Part shown: positions 1-8,986 of the stretch, in pieces
Position numbering within the stretch: the first letter of the stretch is position 1
How the letters are laid out: every line of letters begins with the position of its first letter
Assembly: GCF_000308455.1 (NCBI RefSeq)
Contig: NZ_BAFP01000003.1
Span: 1 to 64,000, forward strand
Reading direction: 5' to 3'
DNA length: 64,000 bases
Origin: Nocardia abscessus NBRC 100374
Lineage (GTDB): Bacteria; Actinomycetota; Actinomycetes; Mycobacteriales; Mycobacteriaceae
The notes under the pieces: model-generated
What the model saw: the letters and a program-made list of their open reading frames with translations, nothing else
What the model was told of the DNA's origin: nothing
Database searches by the model: none
Made by a program: the position numbers and the translations under genes

Positions 1-43
1 GAGCCACAAGAGGGCCGCGAACACCCAGCGCCGCAGGCGCTGG
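1..43 (+). repeat. Dispersed hairpin element, copy 1
   Basis: This is the first of two copies of an intergenic element; the other lies at 13858-13900. Both begin GAGCCACAA, share GGGCCGCGAACAC and end in a perfect 8-bp hairpin with loop GCA (here CCAGCGCC/GGCGCTGG, 25-43). The stems differ at their outer bases but stay fully paired in both copies. A further shared string, CAACACTGT, follows downstream. Each copy lies just upstream of a plus-strand gene. The left boundary may lie outside the window. Confidence 0.6.
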
Positions 44-96
44 ACAAACAAGCACAGAATTCAACACTGTCGGGGGCAGGGACCATACTGCTTAGC

Positions 97-1830
97 GTGG
101 ATTCGGACATCGGTGACCAAGACGGTCGCAAGCGCAACGGAACGGCCGTGGATCGGGCCTCCGGCGTGCCGACCGCCTTCATCGACGCCAGGGCGCTGAT
201 CGGCTGTCGTCATCGCCTGCATCTGGACGCGACGCACCCCGAGGCACTGGTGGGAATCACCGAGGACGCGGGCGTGCGCCAGCGCCGCGATGCCGCCGCG
301 GCGCACCGCGGCCGGGTGCGCGACGCACTGGTCGGCGCGGCTCCCGACGCCTGGGTGGTGATCGATCCCGGGCTGCGCGCCGCCGAGCGCGCCGAGGCGA
401 CGATGCGCGCGTGCGAAGAGGGTGCGCGGCACATCTGGGGCGGACTGCTGCCGCAGGAGCCGGACACCGGCAGGCGCGGGGGTTCGGAGATCTTGCTGCG
501 CGACGCCGACCGCGGTGGCTACATCCCGATCATCGTGGTGAACCACAAGGTGACCGACCCGCGCCAACCGGAGCCGGCCGACTTCCACCCCACCACCACG
601 GACCCCCATCACTGGAATCCGCAACCCGATCCGCATCGCAAGCTACGCCAGCAGCCCCGCGACCAGCAGCGGCTCGCGCATCTGCACCGGATGCTGCAAC
701 GGCACGGTCTGGCCAGCCCCGCGCTGGTCGGCGGCGTGATCGGCTTCGACTTCGATCGGGTTCTGGTGCACGATCTGGCGCCGCTGCTGGCCGATTACGA
801 CCGCCGCTACGCCGACCGGATCGCGGTGGTGCGCGGCGAGTTGCCGACCATCCCCTCGAAGGTGCCCGAGTGCAGGCAGTGCCCGTGGTGGACGCGGGGG
901 ATCGACGGGCCGGGCTGCGAGGGCTGGCTGATCGAACATCGCGACGTCAGCCTGGTGGCGCCGGGTTCGCGCGCCGAGGTGCTGCGCAGGCACAACGTGG
1001 AGACCATCGACGAGCTCGCCGCCTGGGTGGGCGACGAGCCCGAGGACTGGCAGCACGGCCCGTTCGACGAGGCCGTGGTCACGGCGCGCGCGTGGATCGC
1101 GGGGGCGCCGCTGGTGCGGCGGGTCGAGCGCGTGCGGGTGCGGCGGGCCGACGTGGAGGTCGACGTCGACCTGGAGAGCTTCCAGGAGTACGGCGCGTAC
1201 CTGTGGGGGACGTTGCTGAACGGTGTGTACCGCCCGTTCGTCACTTGGGACCCGTTGCCCACCGAGGACGAGGGTCGTTCCTTCGGCGAGTTCTGGACCT
1301 GGCTGATGCGAGTGCGCGCGGAGGCGGCCGCGGCGGGCAAAACGTTTGCCGCTTACTGCTATTCGCGCACCGCCGAGGACAAGTGGCTGTACGAATCGGC
1401 GCGCCGGTTCGCGGGCCGCCCCGGCGTACCGACGGTGGAGCAGGTGCGCGCGTTCGTGGACGGGCCGCAATGGGTGGACATGTTCCAGGCCGTCTCCGAC
1501 CAGTTCATCTGCCCGAACGGCAAGGGGCTCAAGAAGATCGCGCCGGTCGCCGGGTTCTCCTGGCGCGATCCCGAGGCGGGCGGCGAGGCGTCGATGAGCT
1601 GGTATCGGCTCGCCGTCGGGTACGACGGCGCCGCGCCGGACAAGACCCAGCGCACCCGGTTGCTGGAGTACAACGAGGACGACGTCCGCGCCACCCAGGT
1701 GCTGCGCGAATGGATGACCACCCGCGCCGACGAAGAGGTCCCCGGCCTCGCCGACTTCCGGTCGGTTGCCGATTCGCGAGCGGCCGGAGGCGTTCCGGGT
1801 TACGCGGTGGTGCCTCCTTCGGCTCCGTAG
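97..1830 (+). CDS. TM0106-family RecB-like putative nuclease
   Basis: This 577-residue protein looks like the TM0106 family of RecB-like nucleases, which join a PD-(D/E)XK-type N-terminal region to an RNase H-like (YprB-type) C-terminal region. The N-terminal half contains a nuclease-like strand (IIVVNHK). The middle has a cysteine cluster, CRQCPWWTRGIDGPGC, that could hold an Fe-S cluster. The C-terminus has YNEDDVRAT, which fits the last acidic motif of the RNase H-like domain. The start is a GTG. The dispersed hairpin element lies directly upstream. Its cellular role is not established; the fold assignment comes from motifs only. Confidence 0.75.
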   Translation: MDSDIGDQDGRKRNGTAVDRASGVPTAFIDARALIGCRHRLHLDATHPEALVGITEDAGVRQRRDAAAAHRGRVRDALVGAAPDAWVVIDPGLRAAERAEATMRACEEGARHIWGGLLPQEPDTGRRGGSEILLRDADRGGYIPIIVVNHKVTDPRQPEPADFHPTTTDPHHWNPQPDPHRKLRQQPRDQQRLAHLHRMLQRHGLASPALVGGVIGFDFDRVLVHDLAPLLADYDRRYADRIAVVRGELPTIPSKVPECRQCPWWTRGIDGPGCEGWLIEHRDVSLVAPGSRAEVLRRHNVETIDELAAWVGDEPEDWQHGPFDEAVVTARAWIAGAPLVRRVERVRVRRADVEVDVDLESFQEYGAYLWGTLLNGVYRPFVTWDPLPTEDEGRSFGEFWTWLMRVRAEAAAAGKTFAAYCYSRTAEDKWLYESARRFAGRPGVPTVEQVRAFVDGPQWVDMFQAVSDQFICPNGKGLKKIAPVAGFSWRDPEAGGEASMSWYRLAVGYDGAAPDKTQRTRLLEYNEDDVRATQVLREWMTTRADEEVPGLADFRSVADSRAAGGVPGYAVVPPSAP

Positions 1831-1855
1831 TCCCGCGCGGCGGTACCATCGCGTC

Positions 1856-3814
1856 GTGACAGAGCACGTCGAACAACTCGAGTTCCAGGCAGAGACCCAT
1901 CAGCTGCTCGAGCTGATGATCCATTCCGTCTACTCCAACAAGGACACCTTCCTGCGGGAGCTGATCTCGAATTCCTCCGACGCGCTGGACAAGCTGCGGC
2001 TGGAGTCCTTCCGGGACAAGGATCTGCACGTCGACACCTCCGACCTGCACATCGAGCTGGAGGTCGACAAGGACAATCGGATCCTGACCGTCCGGGACAA
2101 CGGCATCGGCATGTCGCGCGCCGAGGTCGTCGACCTGATCGGCACCCTCGCCAAGTCCGGCACCGCCGAACTGCGCAAGAAGCTGAACGAGGCCAAGTCC
2201 GAAGCGGCGGCCGAGGAGCTGATCGGCCAGTTCGGCATCGGTTTCTACTCGACCTTCATGGTCGCGGACACGGTCACGCTGACCACCCGGCGCGCGGGGG
2301 AGACCACCGGCACCAGGTGGCAGTCCAGCGCGGGCAGTTCCACCTACTCGATCGAAGAACTCGACGAGGCCCCGCAGGGCACGTCGGTCGCACTGCAGCT
2401 GAAGGCGGTGGACGAGGAGGATCACCTCTTCGACTACACCCTGGAGTGGAAACTGCGGGAGATCGTCAAGAAGTACTCCGACTTCATCGCCTGGCCGATC
2501 CGCATGCAGGTCGAGCGGACCGTCACCGAAGGCGAGGGCGAGGACGCCAAGGAGACGACGATCCTCGAGGACCAGACGCTCAACTCCATGAAGGCGCTGT
2601 GGACGCGCCCCAAGAGCGAGGTCTCCGACGAGGAGTACAAGGAGTTCTACAAGCACGTCAGCCACGGCTGGGACGATCCGTTGGAGATCATCCCGATGAA
2701 GGCCGAGGGCACGTTCGAATACCAAGCGCTGCTGTTCATCCCCTCGCACGCGCCGTTCGACCTGTTCACCCGCGAGCACAAGCGCGGTGTGCAGCTCTAC
2801 GTCAAGCGGGTGTTCATCATGGACAACTGCGAAGAGCTCATGCCGGAGTACCTGCGCTTCGTCAAGGGCGTGGTGGACGCGCAGGACTTGTCGCTCAACG
2901 TCTCCCGCGAGATCCTGCAGCAGGACCGGCAGATCCAGATGATCCGCAAGCGGCTGGTGAAGAAGGTGCTGTCCACGGTCAAGGATCTGCAGGGCGCCGA
3001 GGACCAGACCAGCTACCAGACGTTCTGGAAGGAGTTCGGCCGCGTCCTGAAGGAGGGTCTGCTCTCGGACTTCGACAACCGCGAGACCATCCTGCGGGTG
3101 TCCTCGTTCGCCTCGACGAACTCCGAGACCGAGCTGACCACGCTGGACCGGTACGTGGAGCGGATGCCCGAGGGGCAGGACACGATCTACTACATGACGG
3201 GCGAGACCCGTCAGCAGGTCGAGAGCTCCCCGCATCTGGAGGCGTTCAAGGCCAAGGGCCGCGAGGTGCTGATCCTGACCGACCCGGTCGACGAGATGTG
3301 GGTCGGTTCGGTGCCCGAGTTCGACGGCAAGGCGTTCCAGTCCATCGCCAAGGGCGAGGTCGACCTGGAGACCGAGGAGGAGAAGAAAGCCTCCGAGGCG
3401 CTGCGTGAGCAGCAGGACAAGGACTTCGCCGACGTGCTGGCGTGGCTGGGCAAGACGCTCGAGCAGAACGTCAAGGAGGTGCGCCTGACCAACCGGCTCA
3501 CCACCTCTCCGGCCTGCCTGGTCGGCGACGTCTTCGACTTCACGCCGATGCTGGAGCGGATGTACCGGGCCTCGGGTCAGGCGCTGCCGGAGAGCAAGCG
3601 GATTCTGGAGCTCAACCCGGCCCACCCGCTGGTCACCGGTCTGCGCGACGCCTACGCGGCCGAGAAAGAGCAGGCCGACGCGGGGACCGCGACCGAGCTG
3701 TCGGAAACCGCCGAACTGCTGTTCGGCACGGCGGTTCTCGCCGAGGGCGGTGAGCTGAAGGATCCGGCGCACTTCGCGCACATCCTGACCGATCGGCTCA
3801 CGCGCACGTTGTGA
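1856..3814 (+). CDS. htpG: Chaperone protein HtpG (Hsp90 family)
   Basis: Bacterial Hsp90, an ATP-dependent cytosolic chaperone. The N-terminal GHKL ATPase is clear: LRELISNSSDALDKLR near residue 40, DNGIGM near 85, and GQFGIGFYS near 125. The middle domain has the arginine-bearing stretch NVSREILQQ. The C-terminal dimerisation region follows. The 652-residue length fits the family. I chose the GTG at 1856 because the family begins close to EFQAETHQLLELM; the open frame extends about 90 bases further upstream without conserved sequence. A strong hairpin follows the stop. Confidence 0.95.
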   Translation: MTEHVEQLEFQAETHQLLELMIHSVYSNKDTFLRELISNSSDALDKLRLESFRDKDLHVDTSDLHIELEVDKDNRILTVRDNGIGMSRAEVVDLIGTLAKSGTAELRKKLNEAKSEAAAEELIGQFGIGFYSTFMVADTVTLTTRRAGETTGTRWQSSAGSSTYSIEELDEAPQGTSVALQLKAVDEEDHLFDYTLEWKLREIVKKYSDFIAWPIRMQVERTVTEGEGEDAKETTILEDQTLNSMKALWTRPKSEVSDEEYKEFYKHVSHGWDDPLEIIPMKAEGTFEYQALLFIPSHAPFDLFTREHKRGVQLYVKRVFIMDNCEELMPEYLRFVKGVVDAQDLSLNVSREILQQDRQIQMIRKRLVKKVLSTVKDLQGAEDQTSYQTFWKEFGRVLKEGLLSDFDNRETILRVSSFASTNSETELTTLDRYVERMPEGQDTIYYMTGETRQQVESSPHLEAFKAKGREVLILTDPVDEMWVGSVPEFDGKAFQSIAKGEVDLETEEEKKASEALREQQDKDFADVLAWLGKTLEQNVKEVRLTNRLTTSPACLVGDVFDFTPMLERMYRASGQALPESKRILELNPAHPLVTGLRDAYAAEKEQADAGTATELSETAELLFGTAVLAEGGELKDPAHFAHILTDRLTRTL

Positions 3815-3819
3815 ACCGT

Positions 3820-3854
3820 CCGCGACCGGAGGGCCACGCGTCCTCCGGTCGCGG
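3820..3854 (+). terminator. Hairpin terminator after htpG
   Basis: A perfect 13-bp stem, CCGCGACCGGAGG paired with CCTCCGGTCGCGG, has a 9-base loop and starts 5 bases after the htpG stop. No T-run follows, as is usual for high-GC actinobacterial terminators. Confidence 0.6.
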
Positions 3855-3985
3855 CGGCTGCGGCGGCGCGACGTTTCGGCCATTTCCCGGTTACAAGGAC
3901 CGCCGAGGTGGCATATTCGCAGGACTGGGGAGTTCGCCCCTGGATGGCGCGGTTAGATGTGGATGCCTGAAAGGATCGTCACAAC

Positions 3986-4804
3986 ATGTCCGCAAACCCG
4001 CTTGCCGTCGCCGAGCCGTGGAATCTCGTAGCCGACGGATACGCCGAGTTCGCACCCGCCATCATGCGACCGTTCTCGGCGCGGGCGCTGGAGTTCGCCT
4101 CGCTGTCGCCGCAGGCGCGCATCGTGGACGTCGCGGCGGGGCCGGGCACCCTCAGTCTGCTGGCCGCGGGCTATGTGGCCGAGGTCGAGGCGATCGATTT
4201 CTCCGAGCCGATGATCGCGCGGCTGGCGAAGGACGCCGCTGCCGCCGGGTGGACGAATGTCCGCGCGCGGGTGGGTGACGGACAGGATCTGCCGTACGAA
4301 TCCGACCGGTTCGACGCCGGGTTCTCCATGTTCGGCCTGATGTTCTTCCCCGAGCGCGCCCGGGGGTTCGCCGAGTTGTTCCGGGTGTTGCGGCCGGGCG
4401 GCACGGCGGTGGTGTCGAGCTGGGCGCCGATCGCGGACTCGCCGCTGATGCGGATGATGTTCGGCGCCTTGACCGCGGCCGACCCGAACATCCAGGAGCC
4501 GCAACCGAACTTCCTGAGCCTGGAGAATCCAGAGGTCTTCGAATCCGAGATGCGCGGAGCGGGTTTCGAAGCCGTGTCCATCCAGCGGCATTCGATCGCG
4601 CTCACCTTCGACAGCCCGGAGCAGATGTGGGAGGCCATGGTGCGCAGCAGCGCCCCGCTGGAGCTCATGCGCCACAGCGTGAGCGCGGAGGTCTGGGCTC
4701 GGCGCGCCGCGGTCATGAAGGCGTTTCTGGCCGAGAAGTACCGGCCGAACTATCCGCTGTCCACTACGGCGTACCTGGGCATCGGGCACAAGCCGCAGGG
4801 CTGA
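3986..4804 (+). CDS. Class I SAM-dependent methyltransferase
   Basis: This 272-residue protein has the Rossmann methyltransferase pattern. Motif I is DVAAGPGTLSLLAA (residues about 48-61), followed by an acidic strand end (EAIDFSEPM) and a UbiE/Methyltransf_11-like D-x-x-F-DAGFSMFGLMF segment. It also has LRPGGTAVVSSW, typical of motif III. The ATG at 3986 is preceded by AAGGAT. The substrate cannot be told from sequence. It is tail-to-tail with the following short-chain dehydrogenase, with a hairpin between the two stops. Confidence 0.8.
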   Translation: MSANPLAVAEPWNLVADGYAEFAPAIMRPFSARALEFASLSPQARIVDVAAGPGTLSLLAAGYVAEVEAIDFSEPMIARLAKDAAAAGWTNVRARVGDGQDLPYESDRFDAGFSMFGLMFFPERARGFAELFRVLRPGGTAVVSSWAPIADSPLMRMMFGALTAADPNIQEPQPNFLSLENPEVFESEMRGAGFEAVSIQRHSIALTFDSPEQMWEAMVRSSAPLELMRHSVSAEVWARRAAVMKAFLAEKYRPNYPLSTTAYLGIGHKPQG

Positions 4805-4813
4805 GAGACAGCG

Positions 4814-4845
4814 GCGCGCGGCCCTTCCGGGGAAGGACCGCGCGC
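4814..4845. terminator. Bidirectional hairpin terminator
   Basis: Arms GCGCGCGGCCCTTCC and GGAAGGACCGCGCGC pair over 15 positions with one G-T mismatch and a two-base loop. The hairpin sits between the convergent methyltransferase and dehydrogenase stops, so it can serve both. Confidence 0.6.
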
Positions 4846-4866
4846 GGCCGGGGCAGTGCGGCGGAA

Positions 4867-5634
4867 TCAGCGCGGGGCCATGCGCAGCGCGCCGTCCATG
4901 CGGATGGTCTCGCCGTTGAGGTAGTCGTGCTCGACGATGTACTGCGACAGCTGCGCGTACTCGTCCGGACGGCCCAGGCGCGACGGGAAGGGCACGCCCG
5001 CCTCCAGGCCCTTGCGGTACTCCTCGGTGACGCCGGCCAGCATCGGGGTGTCGATGATGCCGGGAGCGATGGTGTTCACCCGGATGCCGAACTGGGCCAG
5101 GTCGCGTGCGGCCGGAACGGTCATGCCGTGCACGCCACCCTTGGAGGCCGAGTAGGCGATCTGGCCGACCTGGCCCTCGAACGCGGCGACCGAGGCGGTG
5201 TTGATGATGACGCCACGCTGGCCGTACTCGTCCACGGCGTCGGTCTTGGCGATCGCGTCGGCGGCCAACCGCATGACGTTGAAGGTGCCGAGCAGGTTCA
5301 CCGTGATGACCGTGCGGAACAGCTCCAGATCGTGCGGGCCGTTCTTGGACAGGATGCGGCCCGCCCAGCCGACACCGGCGCAGTTGACCACGATGCGCAG
5401 CGGCGCACCCGATTCGACGACCTGCGCCACAGCGGCGCTGACCTCGTCGTTGCTGGTGACATCGGCGGGAATGAGGGTGACCCCGTCCGGCACGCTGTCG
5501 CCGGCGCGCTCGATCGACTGCGGTACGTCGAGTCCGAAGACGGTGGCGCCGAGATCGGCGAAACGCTTGGCGGTGGCGGCGCCGAGGCCCGATGCGCCTC
5601 CGGTGACAATGGCGGCGGAACCCGAAATCTCCAC
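4867..5634 (-). CDS. SDR oxidoreductase, HSD10-like 3-hydroxyacyl-CoA dehydrogenase type
   Basis: A classical short-chain dehydrogenase of 255 residues. It shows TGGASGLG for cofactor binding, NCAG, and the catalytic Ser/Tyr/Lys in NTASVAAFEGQVGQ and AYSASKGG. The GLD after the second strand favours NAD(H). The overall sequence resembles the HSD17B10-like group acting on 3-hydroxy(-2-methyl)acyl-CoA in fatty acid or isoleucine breakdown; substrate is inferred. I chose the GTG at 5634, preceded by GAGAGGA; the frame upstream looks non-coding. It is divergent from a TetR regulator. Confidence 0.85.
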   Translation of the reverse strand: MEISGSAAIVTGGASGLGAATAKRFADLGATVFGLDVPQSIERAGDSVPDGVTLIPADVTSNDEVSAAVAQVVESGAPLRIVVNCAGVGWAGRILSKNGPHDLELFRTVITVNLLGTFNVMRLAADAIAKTDAVDEYGQRGVIINTASVAAFEGQVGQIAYSASKGGVHGMTVPAARDLAQFGIRVNTIAPGIIDTPMLAGVTEEYRKGLEAGVPFPSRLGRPDEYAQLSQYIVEHDYLNGETIRMDGALRMAPR

Positions 5635-5738
5635 GATGGTCCTCTCGTTCGTGACAGCCAGTTGGCCCTTCGTCAATTGCACCCTAACCGGTGCCGGGCG
5701 CGCGGCCCCGCACGGCTCCCTCGCCCCGTTGCCCGCTG

Positions 5739-5751
5739 GCAAACTATTTGC
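5739..5751. promoter_or_regulatory. Palindrome, possible TetR operator
   Basis: GCAAACTATTTGC is a perfect 5-bp inverted repeat around a 3-base spacer. It lies between the divergent dehydrogenase and TetR genes, where an autoregulatory operator would be expected. This is placement plus symmetry only. Confidence 0.35.
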
Positions 5752-5909
5752 GAACGCGACTGTTCTCCGGTGGTACGGTCACACCATGGGCGCTGCGCCG
5801 TCCGGGCGCGAGAGCCCGCCCAGCCGCACACCCTGTGCACCGGATCCACAGAACCGACCGCGCAGAATGGAGCAGCCCAGTCAGCTCGACCGAACACCGG
5901 AGTCACCGT

Positions 5910-6581
5910 ATGACCGAATCGGCCATCAGCGCACGCCTCCCCCGGGGGAGGCACGGACTCCCGCGAGAGCAGGTGATCGCCTCACAGCGCGAGCGAATCC
6001 TCGTCGCGACGGCGGAGGCCATGGCCGAAAACGGTTACATCGGGACGTCGGTCGCGGCGATCCTGAAGCGGGCGGGCGTGTCGCGGGAGACCTTCTACGA
6101 GCAGTTCCGTTCCAAGGAGGACTGCTTCGAGGCCGCGTACGAGCGTGCGGTGCAGTTGTTGCTCGACCGGATCGCCGAGGCCACCGAGACCGAAGACGGC
6201 GTGCCGGACGACACGGATCCCATGGCTCGAATGGATCGGATCTTCCGCGCCTACCTCCAATATCTGGTGGACGACCCGGCCAGCGCGCGACTGTTCTTGG
6301 TCGAGGTCTTCGCGGTGGGATCCGCGGCCATCGCGCGCCGCGCCCAGCTGCAAGAACGGTTCGTCGAGCTGATCGCCGCCGTGCTCGACGCGCGGACCCA
6401 CCAGCAGCGCTTCGCCTGTCAGGCCCTGGCCGCCGCGGTGGGTTCGATGGTCACCGCTCGGATCGCGGCGGGGGACTCGGCCGGTCTGCTCGCGCTGCGG
6501 GAACCGCTGCTGGATCTGTTGCGGCGGGGTGGCGGACTGTATGGGGCCGCTCTGGGCTCGTCCGGCGAGCCATCCGCGTGA
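5910..6581 (+). CDS. TetR/AcrR family transcriptional regulator
   Basis: This 223-residue protein has an N-terminal TetR DNA-binding domain: ILVATAEAMAENGYIGTSVA, then the recognition helix AGVSRETFYEQFRSKEDCF. The C-terminal helical ligand domain is not classifiable by eye. The ATG at 5910 begins just ahead of the helix-turn-helix; longer in-frame starts would read through the promoter. It is divergent from the SDR gene and may control it. Its last 131 bases overlap, antisense, the end of the convergent transporter gene. Confidence 0.85.
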   Translation: MTESAISARLPRGRHGLPREQVIASQRERILVATAEAMAENGYIGTSVAAILKRAGVSRETFYEQFRSKEDCFEAAYERAVQLLLDRIAEATETEDGVPDDTDPMARMDRIFRAYLQYLVDDPASARLFLVEVFAVGSAAIARRAQLQERFVELIAAVLDARTHQQRFACQALAAAVGSMVTARIAAGDSAGLLALREPLLDLLRRGGGLYGAALGSSGEPSA

Positions 6582-7227
6582 GCAACAGCGCCGCACCGGC
6601 AAGTGCGGGAGCGATCGTCGCGATCGCGGCGACGGCAGCGCCGCCGAGCGCCGGTGTGGCCGCGCCCAGCAGGGTGGCCGCACCGAAATAGAGGAACAGC
6701 AGGCCCGAGCCGATGCCGATCGCGTGTTCCGGCAGGTGTTTGCCCACCAGGATGCCCGCCGCGATGGCGAGCGCGTCGGCGGCGACCATGCCGATCGTCG
6801 AGCCCAGCCACACGCCTACCCAGTCGTAGTCGGTGGCCAGCGCGGCGGTCGCGAACATGGTCCGGTCGCCCAGCTCGGCGAGCAGGAACGCGGACAGCAC
6901 CACGAAGAACGGCGCGCCGGCGGCCCTCGGCGTCTTCGGCGCGGGATCGTCGTCGCCGGGACCGAAGTGCTCACGCAGGGTCCACAGGCCGACGGCCAGG
7001 AAGGTGATCGCGGCGATCAGCGAGATCGCCCTGGTGGGTAGCGCCGCACCGAGGAAATGGCCCACGCCGACCGAGATCAGGTGTACCGCGGCGGAGGCCG
7101 TCGCGATGCCGCCGAGCACCACCCACCAGCGATAGCGCAGCGCGAACGTCAGCGCCATCAGCTGGGACTTGTCGCCCAGTTCGGCGAGAAAGACGATGCC
7201 GATACTCAGCAATACGGTGGCGATCAT
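6451..7227 (-). CDS. TMEM165/GDT1 family membrane protein, probable Mn2+ exporter
   Basis: The 258-residue protein has two copies of the UPF0016/GDT1 signature: FLAELGDKSQ near the N-terminus and LLAELGDRT after a loop. About six membrane helices are evident. GDT1 proteins transport Mn2+ or Ca2+; in bacteria they are often under the yybP-ykoY Mn2+ riboswitch, and a good match lies directly upstream, so manganese export is the likely role. The ATG at 7227 was chosen because the longer frame runs into the riboswitch. The last roughly 45 residues are Pro/Arg-rich and are encoded antisense to the TetR gene. Confidence 0.85.
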   Translation of the reverse strand: MIATVLLSIGIVFLAELGDKSQLMALTFALRYRWWVVLGGIATASAAVHLISVGVGHFLGAALPTRAISLIAAITFLAVGLWTLREHFGPGDDDPAPKTPRAAGAPFFVVLSAFLLAELGDRTMFATAALATDYDWVGVWLGSTIGMVAADALAIAAGILVGKHLPEHAIGIGSGLLFLYFGAATLLGAATPALGGAAVAAIATIAPALAGAALLLTRMARRTSPERPHTVRHPAATDPAAVPAARADRPSPPPRSER

Positions 7228-7274
7228 GTGTGGCGGCTCCCAAGTCTCCGGCCTGCCGGTCGGAGATACGGGCA

Positions 7275-7420
7275 GCCTCCGGCCGACAACGAAATGGTTG
7301 TCCAGGCCGAAGGTCTCGCCCACCGGCGGATGCCGGTTCACACAGCCGGACCCGAGCCCGGATGGACCGGTGGGTCAGTATGTCGACTGTGCGATTGGGG
7401 GCTACTCCCCTTCGCTGCAG
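7275..7420 (-). promoter_or_regulatory. yybP-ykoY manganese riboswitch
   Basis: Read on the minus strand, the leader of the GDT1-family gene carries GGGGAGUAGC (complement of 7401-7410), the conserved 5' part of yybP-ykoY RNAs. About 80 bases later comes GGCGAGACCUUCGGCC (complement of 7305-7320), matching the second conserved Mn2+-binding side. The spacing and the downstream gene family both fit. The outer boundaries are approximate. Confidence 0.8.
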
Positions 7421-7521
7421 CCGACTCTACCCCGCCGGGTCGGCGCTTGCCAACCCGCTGTAATCGAAATAGCAATGCGCACAATAAGTTTGGCAATCCA
7501 ACCGGCGAATTTCGGTTACCC

Positions 7522-8049
7522 TCACGCGGCCAGCAGCATGGCCAGAACCGCGGTGTCGGGATCGCTGATCGGGTCGAGTCCGACCCGGCTGACCAGCGAC
7601 GTGACCGTTCCGTCCGACTCCGCCTCGACCCAGGCGGCGCGGTGCTCGAGCCCCAGATGGGGCACGCCGGGCAGCAGGACGCACCCGGATGCCGCGCCGG
7701 TGCACTCGGGTAGCGACGGGCGGGTTTCCGACGGAGGATGCAGCATCAGCAACGCGGGTGGCACATGTTCGGCGAAACGGCCCGGCTCCACCGCTTCCTC
7801 GCCCAGTACGGGGCCTTCGGCCAGCACCAGGCCGACTGTGCCCGGGGCGGGATCGTCGGGCAGGTCCTCACGGACGCCGAACACCGTCGAGGTCGTCAGT
7901 AGCCCGGGTAGCGTGGCCACGCGCACCGCGAGCACGAGGACCTGGGCCCATTCCTTCGTGGTCTCCGGCCAGCGTCCGGAGATCACGAAGCCCCGCAGCG
8001 ATCCGCGCGAATGAAACGGCGTGATGCCGATCGGTTCGTTCGTGCGCAT
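7522..8049 (-). CDS. Conserved hypothetical protein next to sodA
   Basis: A 175-residue protein with no recognised motif. It is Asp/Glu/Leu-rich, lacks membrane segments and a signal peptide, and includes FVISGRWPETTKEWAQVLVLAVRVA. Its position beside sodA corresponds to Rv3847 of M. tuberculosis, also an uncharacterised protein of similar size (from memory). The ATG at 8049 is preceded by GGGAGGCAG, a good ribosome binding site; an upstream ATG in the same frame is less well placed. Function unknown. Confidence 0.65.
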   Translation of the reverse strand: MRTNEPIGITPFHSRGSLRGFVISGRWPETTKEWAQVLVLAVRVATLPGLLTTSTVFGVREDLPDDPAPGTVGLVLAEGPVLGEEAVEPGRFAEHVPPALLMLHPPSETRPSLPECTGAASGCVLLPGVPHLGLEHRAAWVEAESDGTVTSLVSRVGLDPISDPDTAVLAMLLAA

Positions 8050-8362
8050 TTCTGCCTCCCGTTTGTCGAACCCGGGGGCGACCTTGCCCGTCCCTTTGGT
8101 GTGGATTTCCCGAATATGAACCACGAGTCACCTGGCACACAAGTACCAAAGAGTGCCAATCGGACAGCCGGAGGCCGGGCGGGAAGCAAACGGGGCTGCG
8201 CACGCGGCGAATCGGGCACGACCTCCCCGGGTCCGATTTCGCGGCGAGTGGGCCGGGTTCTCGGCAAAGCGTCCGCGTCCCCGGAGAACAGAACGGGCCC
8301 GCGACTCCAGCCGCGCGTAGCGCGACGGATTCGCGGACCCGGTTCCGATGTGCCGAGTCGGC
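8050..8362. other. Intergenic region between hypothetical gene and sodA
   Basis: This stretch has no convincing gene. It holds an inverted repeat TGGCAC-N14-GTGCCA (8133-8158) near the probable promoter of the minus-strand hypothetical gene, and the sodA terminator hairpin at 8295-8340. Confidence 0.5.
8295..8340 (-). terminator. Nested hairpin downstream of sodA
   Basis: The outer arms GGGCCCGCGA and TCGCGGACCC pair with one mismatch. They enclose an inner hairpin, CGCGC-GTA-GCGCG. The structure lies just past the sodA stop on the minus strand. Confidence 0.5.
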
Positions 8363-8986
8363 TCAGCCGAAGATGAGGCCCTTGGCCTGCGACGTCGCCT
8401 TGGCGAAGCGCTCCTGGACGTCGGCCCAGTTGACCACGTTCCAGAACGCGGTGACGTAGTCCGCCTTGACGTTCTTGTACTGCAGGTAGAAGGCGTGCTC
8501 CCACATGTCGACCTGCAGCAGCGGGATGATGCCCAGCGGGACGTTGGCCTGCTGGTCGTAGAGCTGGAAGGTCAGCAGCTTCTGGCCGAGGGTGTCGAAG
8601 CCGAGCACCGCCCAGCCGGAGCCCTGCAGACCGTTGGCCGCCGCGGTGAACTGCGCGCGGAACTTGTCGAACGAACCGAACTGGTCGTCGATCGCCGCGG
8701 CCAGCTCGCCGACCGGCTTGTCACCGCCGTTGGGGGAGAGGTTCTTCCACCAGATCGTGTGGTTGACGTGCCCACCCAGGTGGAATGCGAGGTTCTTCTC
8801 GTGCAGGAAGATGGCGCTGTGATCGCCCGACTCGCGAGCGGCTTCCAGCTTCTCCAACGCGGTGTTCGCACCGGCGACGTACGCGGCGTGGTGCTTGGAA
8901 TGATGAAGCTCGTTGATCTGCCCGGAGATGTGGGGCTCCAGGGCGCTGTAGTCGTAATCCAGATCTGGCAGCGTGTACTCAGCCAC
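8363..8986 (-). CDS. sodA: Superoxide dismutase, Fe/Mn family
   Basis: This 207-residue enzyme dismutates superoxide to O2 and H2O2. It has all four family metal ligands: His28 in [10 protein letters not shown], His in [10 protein letters not shown], and Asp and His in [13 protein letters not shown]. The sequence is very close to mycobacterial SodA, ending [10 protein letters not shown]. The GTG at 8986 gives the expected N-terminus [11 protein letters not shown] and is preceded by AGGAAGGG. No signal peptide is present. Whether it binds iron or manganese cannot be settled by eye; the neighbouring Mn2+ exporter makes manganese plausible. Confidence 0.95.
   Translation of the reverse strand: MAEYTLPDLDYDYSALEPHISGQINELHHSKHHAAYVAGANTALEKLEAARESGDHSAIFLHEKNLAFHLGGHVNHTIWWKNLSPNGGDKPVGELAAAIDDQFGSFDKFRAQFTAAANGLQGSGWAVLGFDTLGQKLLTFQLYDQQANVPLGIIPLLQVDMWEHAFYLQYKNVKADYVTAFWNVVNWADVQERFAKATSQAKGLIFG

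Noticed and set aside
61..1470. Long minus-strand open frames under the first gene
   Set aside because: They are antisense shadows of a GC-rich coding region and have no family resemblance.
1529..3883. 784-codon minus-strand open frame opposite htpG
   Set aside because: Long open antisense frames are expected opposite high-GC genes; htpG is certain on the plus strand.
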